In this document: positions 19,873-24,538 of the stretch, piece by piece | How positions within the stretch are numbered: position 1 is the first letter of the stretch | How the letters are laid out: each line of letters begins with the position of its first letter | Made by a program: the position numbers and the translations under genes | Notes under the pieces: generated by a model | Seen by the model: only the letters and a program-made list of their open reading frames with translations | The model's database searches: none | Told to the model about the DNA's origin: nothing | Assembly: GCA_034436295.1 (NCBI GenBank) | Contig: DAOTVT010000090.1 | Coordinates: 1-24,538 of the forward strand | Source: DTLA01 sp034436295 | Lineage (GTDB): Bacteria > Chloroflexota > Anaerolineae > DTLA01 | DNA length: 24,538 bases | Direction of reading: 5' to 3'

Positions 19873-21636
19873 CTACCCTTGCTCCAGGAACGGGCGCTTC
19901 GCCCGAGGGTTGAACAGGAAAAGGCCGTTGACGAATGTCCGATAGCGCCAATAGTAGCGAAGCAGCGACAGGCGCACCGCCTCGCCCGAAACGGCTTCCA
20001 GCGGCTGGGTGGCGTCCAGCACGCGCGCCCGCCCCGCCTGGGCCAACCGTCGGTACCAGGCGGCCTGCCGCGCCAGAAACGCCTCCGACTCCTGTCCCGC
20101 CTTGCGGTGGGCGGCCACGGCGGGCGGCGCGTCCAGCACGAACCAAAGGGCAGGGCGCGGCGAGACACGCTCCAGCAGGCGCAGCGCCAGCGGAACGCGC
20201 CCATCGCCGACGGCGTCCAGGTAGGCCGCCACTTCCGCCTGGGCGTCGGCCACATAGCGGTCGGCGATGACCACCCACCCGCGCAGCAACGGCCAGGCAA
20301 CGCGGGCCAGGTACTGCCGCCACAAATCCAGCGCGATGACCCAGGGCCACAGGCGGCGAACAAGCGGCCGCCGCCAGAAGGCCTCCCGCCGCTGCCAGGG
20401 ATCAGGCCCATTCCCGCCCTCGCTGCGGTCAGCGTCCGACGCCCCGCCCAGCCACCGCTTGCCCAGGCGAATCAGCGCGTCGGTCAGCGGCGAGGACGCC
20501 CCTCGCGTCCACACGACCCGCGCGCGGATGTCGCATGCCCCGAAAGCCGCCCGCAGCGCCTCGGCGTGGGCGGTCTTGCCCGACCCGTCCACGCCGCTGA
20601 ATGCCACGAGCATGGGGCGCTGCGAGCGCACCTTGAGCCTGCGCCGCACGCCCGCCAGGGCATGGCGAACCGCGTCGTCCCACTTCTGCGCGGGCGACAG
20701 GCGACGGTCGCGGGCCACCTTGGCGAAGTACTGCCGCTTGCTGTAGGCGAAGGGGATTCGCGCGGGCAACGCCGCCGCGTCCACGGCGGGCAGCGACAGC
20801 GACGGCGCGCGGCGCGGCACGTGGGGCGGAATGCGGGCGTCCGCGAACCACGCCGCCTCTACCCGCGACACGCATCCCAGGATGACGTTCAGCCCAGCGA
20901 GCCAGCCGCGTTCTTCCGCCTGGCGCGCGCAGTAGTCCCAATCAAAGCCAGGGCCGCCCAGGCAGTGGCGCGCCTTGACCACGTCCCATATCTTGAATTC
21001 CTTGTCCTCGTAGAAGGCGTGCGCCAGCGTTACCAGCAATTCGTCTTCTGGGCACAGGATGGACACCGCAGGGTCGTCGGCAGAGGGCCGAACCCGCTCC
21101 CACAGCCACTCGTCCACCAGGAAGCCCGTGCCCCAGCCCACCTGCGTGTGCAGGTGAATCGCCGAGACCTCCGCTCCGCCCGCAAACCGCTTGAATAGAA
21201 ACTTTCGCGGCTCCTCAATGTTGCGCAGTTCCACGTAGCCCAATCCGTAGAGCGCCTGCGCGGCGGGCAATTCCAACTGCGTCGGCACCAGCAAATCCAC
21301 GTTGTCGCTGCGATACGGGAACGAAGGCGCAATCCCCGCCGACTTGATGAGCGCGCACGGCACTCCCAGCGACTGCAAGGCATCGCGCACCTTCAGGTAC
21401 TCGCCCCTCTGGCGGTGCAGACTGGCCTCCTCTTGCGCGATGGCTTCGGCCAACTGCGGCGCGCTCCAGACGGGCAAGTCCGGGCGCGCACGGCGGGCCG
21501 ACAGCAGCGGCACCTTGTTGCGCCGCAGGCACGCCACCAGCGCGTCCAAGTCGGCCTGCGCCCAATCTTCCGCCGCCACCGGCTTCGCGCCCGCATCGCT
21601 GAGGAAGACCGCCAGGCGCACCTCGCGCTCGCTCAT
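19873..21636 (-). CDS. Nucleotidyltransferase-like / thymidylate-kinase-like fusion protein
   Basis: 587 residues. The N-terminal half (about 1-300) resembles NTP_transf_5-type nucleotidyltransferases: CALIKSAGI (94-102), SDNVDLLV (110-117), a YGLGY turn (130-134), HLHTQVGW (161-168) and AHAFYE with a downstream WDV region (205-219). The usual DxD is NxD here (Asn112, Asp114), and the usual Asp of the DLH motif is His161, so catalysis is doubtful. The C-terminal half (about 340-560) is thymidylate-kinase-like: Walker A GVDGSGKT (348-355), DRY (459-461) and a LID-like RKAGQESEAFLARQ. It lacks the normal TMP-binding PGG (WTRG instead), so a housekeeping dTMP kinase role is unlikely. The ATG at 21636 overlaps the upstream stop by 4 bases. 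Its place among glycosyltransferases suggests phosphorylation or nucleotidylation of a glycan or its lipid carrier; this is inference. Confidence 0.75.
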   Translation of the reverse strand: MSEREVRLAVFLSDAGAKPVAAEDWAQADLDALVACLRRNKVPLLSARRARPDLPVWSAPQLAEAIAQEEASLHRQRGEYLKVRDALQSLGVPCALIKSAGIAPSFPYRSDNVDLLVPTQLELPAAQALYGLGYVELRNIEEPRKFLFKRFAGGAEVSAIHLHTQVGWGTGFLVDEWLWERVRPSADDPAVSILCPEDELLVTLAHAFYEDKEFKIWDVVKARHCLGGPGFDWDYCARQAEERGWLAGLNVILGCVSRVEAAWFADARIPPHVPRRAPSLSLPAVDAAALPARIPFAYSKRQYFAKVARDRRLSPAQKWDDAVRHALAGVRRRLKVRSQRPMLVAFSGVDGSGKTAHAEALRAAFGACDIRARVVWTRGASSPLTDALIRLGKRWLGGASDADRSEGGNGPDPWQRREAFWRRPLVRRLWPWVIALDLWRQYLARVAWPLLRGWVVIADRYVADAQAEVAAYLDAVGDGRVPLALRLLERVSPRPALWFVLDAPPAVAAHRKAGQESEAFLARQAAWYRRLAQAGRARVLDATQPLEAVSGEAVRLSLLRYYWRYRTFVNGLFLFNPRAKRPFLEQG

Positions 21637-22670
21637 GGGGTCCCTCCGGGGATGAGCAGCCGCGCGGCGGCAGCCCAACTGTACGACTGCACACGGGCGC
21701 GGGTGCTCGCCGACCTCTCGGCCAGCGCCTGCCGCACCGCATCGGCCAGTTCCGCGTCGTCCGAGACGTAGCGCAGGCCGTCGCCCTGCGGGAACAGCCG
21801 CGGGAGTTCGCCGAAAGGCGTGCTCACGACGGGCAGGTTGCAGGCCATCGCCTCCAGCACCGACATGGGAATGTCCACGCTCCCCTGCGCCGAACGCACG
21901 GGGAACACATAGCAGTCGGCCATCTGGTACAACTCGGCCAGGCGCTCCACGTAGCGGGTGATGACGATAGCCCCCGCATCCTCTAGCGCGCGCACCAGCG
22001 CCTCGTCCACGCCGAACGCCGAACTCCCCAAGACCAGGACCTGAGCCTCGCCCTGCAATGCCCGCTGGAGCGACACCAGCGCGCGGATGTTGCGGTTGGG
22101 AAGGATGTGCCCGGCGTGGAACACGAGGGGCATATCGGGATCCAGCCCATACTGCGCCCGAAGCGCGCGCCGCCGGGCGGCGTCGGCCGGGACGAACGTA
22201 TCGGTGTCCACGGCGGGCGGCAAGATGCGCACGTCGCACCCCATTTCGCGCAGGGGGGCCGCGGTAGCCTGCCCCTGCGCCCACACGGGGCCGGCGCGCA
22301 GCAGCGGGATCAGGAGCCGCGCCAGTCGCCCGTGCCGCCGCGGCTGGAACGCGATGAGCGCCACCGGCGTTCGCGCATAGGCCGCGAGGACGCGGGCGCG
22401 CACAAAACTGAACAGCGTGGCGCACGCCGTCGGGAAGTAGAGGGTGTACTCGGGCCCGAACCCGCGCACGCGCCGCATGAGGTCCGCGCTGACGAGCAGA
22501 CGGTTGGCCCGCACGCGATGGACGCCCGCATCCGGCATGCCCTCGCCCTTGCTCGTGAGCGCCAGCACATCGTGCGAACCCCGCAGCGCCTTGAGCAAAA
22601 GCCAGGACGCCTTCTTGATGCCCTCGTCAAAGGGCGGCACCAGCGCCTCGGAGAAATACAACACGCGCAT
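21633..22670 (-). CDS. GT4-like glycosyltransferase with altered EX7E motif
   Basis: 345 residues, GT-B fold. MRVLYFSEALVPPFDEGIKKAS at the start is GT4-like (motif split: MRVLYFSEALVPP at 1-13), the linker region holds PPAVDTDTFVP (151-161), and FHAGHILPNRNI (184-195) opens the C-terminal domain. The second Glu of EX7E is present (Glu273 in VLEAMACNLPVV), but the first is Val265 with Asp266 next to it, so donor binding may differ. It overlaps the fusion gene by 4 bases (ATGA) and lies 6 bases after the previous GT4 gene. It probably adds a sugar to the operon's polymer; the donor is unknown. Confidence 0.87.
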   Translation of the reverse strand: MRVLYFSEALVPPFDEGIKKASWLLLKALRGSHDVLALTSKGEGMPDAGVHRVRANRLLVSADLMRRVRGFGPEYTLYFPTACATLFSFVRARVLAAYARTPVALIAFQPRRHGRLARLLIPLLRAGPVWAQGQATAAPLREMGCDVRILPPAVDTDTFVPADAARRRALRAQYGLDPDMPLVFHAGHILPNRNIRALVSLQRALQGEAQVLVLGSSAFGVDEALVRALEDAGAIVITRYVERLAELYQMADCYVFPVRSAQGSVDIPMSVLEAMACNLPVVSTPFGELPRLFPQGDGLRYVSDDAELADAVRQALAERSASTRARVQSYSWAAAARLLIPGGTP

Positions 22671-22676
22671 CCCGGT

Positions 22677-23822
22677 TCACCCTCCCTGCGCCACCTGGCG
22701 GTACAGATTCACATACCGCGCGACGACTTGGCGCAGGCTGTAGCGCTCCTCCACGCGCTGCCTGGCAACGGTCCCCATACGGCGGCGCAGCGGCTCATCG
22801 GTCAGGACGCGCACCAGGCGGTCGGCCAGGCTTGGGATGTCATCCTGCGGCACGACGTACCCGCTCACGCCGTCCTCTATCATGTCGGGCACGCTGCCCA
22901 CGCGCACCGCCACGGAGGGCTTCCCCGCCGCCGCCGCTTCCAGGATCACGCGCGGCGAGGACTCCTGCCGCGACGTCAGCGCCAGCACGGCGCACTCCGA
23001 ATAGGCTCGCAGCGTCTCATCGTAACCCATGAGGCCGTGGAAGACCACCGCCTCGGTCAGGCCGTGCTCGGCCGCGTAGGCCTCCATCCGCTGGAGATAC
23101 GGGCGGTCGTCTATGCGGCCGGCGAAGTGCACATGCGCCTCGGGCACCCGCTCGCGCACGAGTTTCAGGGCCTGGAGCAGCGCCAGCCCGTTCTTGAGTT
23201 CGGTAACGGTCCCCGCGCATAGGATGCGGCCGGGGACGGTGCGGTCGGGAACCGCAAAATAGTCCTCGGAGATGGGGATGGGGATTTCGGTCCACCGTGG
23301 GTCGTCCTCGGCACGGTACTCCCTGCGCACGTAGGGGTTGATGGCCACCACCCTGCGCACCCGCTGCACGGCGAATCGGTCAAACAGCATTGCCGCACGG
23401 TAGCGCAGGCGGTCAAACCACGTCTTTCGGAATATCTCGGCCTCGCGCCACACGATGCCGTGAATGGTGAGCACCGTCGGGAATCCTGCCAGGATGCCCG
23501 CCGCCGCGTAGTGGCCCATGTGCGCGTTGACCACGTCGGGCTGGATGCGGCGGAACTCGCGGCGAAGTTTCCACACGGATGTGAGCATGTTGGGCACCAC
23601 GCGACGGCGCGGCGCATGGAGATAGTGCACGAACACCGGACCATCCTGCACGACGCGGTCGGCCTCTACCTCCTTCGTGCAGTGGACCACGTGGAGTTCC
23701 AGCCCGTCCACCGCCTTGAACCCCCGCACCAGGTCGCACGCGACGGCTTGCAGCCCCCCGGACCGCCGCGACGGGTCCAGCGGATACATGATGGCAAGCG
23801 CAACGCGCAGCGGCCTGCTCAC
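22677..23822 (-). CDS. GT4-family glycosyltransferase
   Basis: 381 residues from the GTG at 23822, with GGAGG 5 bases upstream; the longer open frame reads into the methyltransferase gene in another frame. The N-terminal domain has the SGGLQAVACDL loop (21-31) typical of GT4, VNAHMGHYAAAG (98-109), TIHG (119-122) and INPYVRREY. The C-terminal domain has CAGTVTELKNG (202-212) and intact EX7E Glu287/Glu295 (ESSPRVILE). It is a retaining transferase that uses a nucleotide sugar, likely building a surface polysaccharide repeat unit. It overlaps the methyltransferase gene by 4 bases (GTGA), showing coupled translation. Confidence 0.9.
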   Translation of the reverse strand: MSRPLRVALAIMYPLDPSRRSGGLQAVACDLVRGFKAVDGLELHVVHCTKEVEADRVVQDGPVFVHYLHAPRRRVVPNMLTSVWKLRREFRRIQPDVVNAHMGHYAAAGILAGFPTVLTIHGIVWREAEIFRKTWFDRLRYRAAMLFDRFAVQRVRRVVAINPYVRREYRAEDDPRWTEIPIPISEDYFAVPDRTVPGRILCAGTVTELKNGLALLQALKLVRERVPEAHVHFAGRIDDRPYLQRMEAYAAEHGLTEAVVFHGLMGYDETLRAYSECAVLALTSRQESSPRVILEAAAAGKPSVAVRVGSVPDMIEDGVSGYVVPQDDIPSLADRLVRVLTDEPLRRRMGTVARQRVEERYSLRQVVARYVNLYRQVAQGG

Positions 23823-24538
23823 GATGCCCTCCCCTGGCGCGGCGCGAAGTGGCGGACGTAGGGGCTGGGATGCCCGCGCTTCGTGGCCACGTAGATGTAC
23901 TCCGACGTGAAGCCCAGGCGCTCCAGCCAGCGCCGCAGGGTGTCCAGCCCAAACCCATAGCCCGACGCGATAGGCCCCTTCCTCACGGCCACGACCTCCA
24001 TGTCGGCCTTGCGGAACTCGGCCAGCCACCGGGACTTGCGAAAAGCCCGGAACTCCTCCAGATGGCCCGAAGACACGCCGTGCGTCTCCGGGATGAACCA
24101 GCGGTACAGGAACGAATGTGGGCGCTTGCGCGTTTTCGGGTTGTTGTCGGCGGCCGGGGCCAGGGGCGCTGGCTCGTGGCCTGCGGGCGTGTGGCGGCGC
24201 ACCTTGTCGGCCAGCACCCGACCTCCGCCCCGCGCAAACACCCGTTCAAGAAGGACGACCACGCGATTCGGGAAGTACAGCAACAGTTCGCAGAGTTTCC
24301 AAAACGGGCTAGGGACGACGTGAATCGTTACCCCGCCGTCCTTCAGCACCCGTTGGATGCCCGCCAGGGCGCGCTGGGGCGCGGGGAGATGCTCCAGCAG
24401 ATTGGACGAGGACACCAGGTCAAACGACCCTGGCGGGAAAGCGTCGCCGACCTCTTCGGCGTCCAGCACCTGATAGTCCACTGCATCGCGCGGGGGCAGG
24501 CTCAAGATGGCCGGGTTGATGTCCGTGGCGGTGAGTCG
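23819..24538 (-). CDS. Class I SAM-dependent methyltransferase, 5' end outside window
   Basis: 239 residues visible; the frame stays open to the window edge, so the start is missing. The first visible residues read RLTATDINPAIL, the acidic strand-2 motif of class I methyltransferases. DYQVLDAEEVGDAFPPGSFDLVSS (split: DYQVLDAEEV, then FDLVSSSNLLEHL) gives motifs II and III, and VLKDGGVTIHVVPSP is motif post-III. The SAM-binding glycine loop must lie just upstream. A C-terminal extension (about 120 residues) with an aromatic SFLYRWFIPETHGV segment may bind the acceptor. It probably methylates a sugar of the polymer or a lipid-linked intermediate. A TTG at 24505 should not be taken as the start. 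Confidence 0.85.
   Translation of the reverse strand, partial: RLTATDINPAILSLPPRDAVDYQVLDAEEVGDAFPPGSFDLVSSSNLLEHLPAPQRALAGIQRVLKDGGVTIHVVPSPFWKLCELLLYFPNRVVVLLERVFARGGGRVLADKVRRHTPAGHEPAPLAPAADNNPKTRKRPHSFLYRWFIPETHGVSSGHLEEFRAFRKSRWLAEFRKADMEVVAVRKGPIASGYGFGLDTLRRWLERLGFTSEYIYVATKRGHPSPYVRHFAPRQGRAS

Noticed and set aside
19873..20700. Housekeeping thymidylate kinase (tmk)
   Set aside because: The P-loop and DRY are present, but the TMP-binding segment is unlike tmk, the domain is fused to a nucleotidyltransferase-like half, and it sits in a polysaccharide operon.
18871..21198. 775-codon plus-strand frame
   Set aside because: Antisense of a GT4 gene and the fusion gene, both with intact family motifs; a high-GC shadow.
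21637..22425. Extension of the fusion protein upstream to 22425
   Set aside because: The extra 263 codons overlap the GT4 gene in another frame and resemble nothing. The ATG at 21636 gives the normal domain start and a 4-base overlap.

Overview
The window is high-GC bacterial DNA that best fits a member of the Chloroflexota (Anaerolineae-like). This rests on several secreted proteins built from small beta-sandwich modules joined by long Thr-Pro linkers, on DUF11/SdrD-B/DNRLRE/PPC-type modules, and on dispersed palindromic repeats between genes. The assignment comes from gene style, not from a marker gene. Apart from one small gene near the left end, every gene lies on the minus strand, so the region reads right to left. 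No rRNA, tRNA, CRISPR array, transposase or phage gene was seen.

Right part (24538 down to 17944): a tightly packed polysaccharide operon. In order of transcription it holds a methyltransferase cut by the window edge, two GT4 glycosyltransferases, a nucleotidyltransferase-like/thymidylate-kinase-like fusion, a third GT4 glycosyltransferase, and a PssD/PssE (Alg14/Alg13-like) two-subunit glycosyltransferase. Neighbouring genes overlap by 1 or 4 bases or lie 0 to 7 bases apart. The operon ends in an 86-bp repeat with a 15-bp-arm palindrome. The repeat supplies the last 14 codons of the PssE gene and is present twice.

Middle part (17685 down to 7877): a DegT-family sugar aminotransferase, then four secreted proteins with signal peptides. 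They are a glycoside-hydrolase-like protein with a tandem GWN repeat, a protein with two DNRLRE domains, a PPC-domain protein, and a beta-propeller/DUF11/SdrD-B protein. Promoter candidates precede three of them, each with an inverted repeat between -35 and -10.

Left part (7749 down to 938): a Gfo/Idh/MocA dehydrogenase and a left-handed beta-helix acyltransferase overlap by 4 bases and end at a strong terminator. With the DegT aminotransferase they could make a 3-acetamido sugar nucleotide (UDP-GlcNAc3NAc or UDP-GlcNAc(3NAc)A type). Next is a 1657-residue membrane-anchored protein with a second copy of the glycoside-hydrolase-like module, a DNRLRE domain, a Thr-Pro linker of about 410 residues and four C-terminal LysM domains. 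The only plus-strand gene (407..784) is a NifX/NifB-like small protein with its own promoter candidate and terminator.

Together the locus looks like a cell-surface programme: sugar-nucleotide synthesis and polymer assembly interleaved with large modular exoproteins that may bind, trim or anchor that polymer. The link between polymer and exoproteins is inferred from proximity alone.
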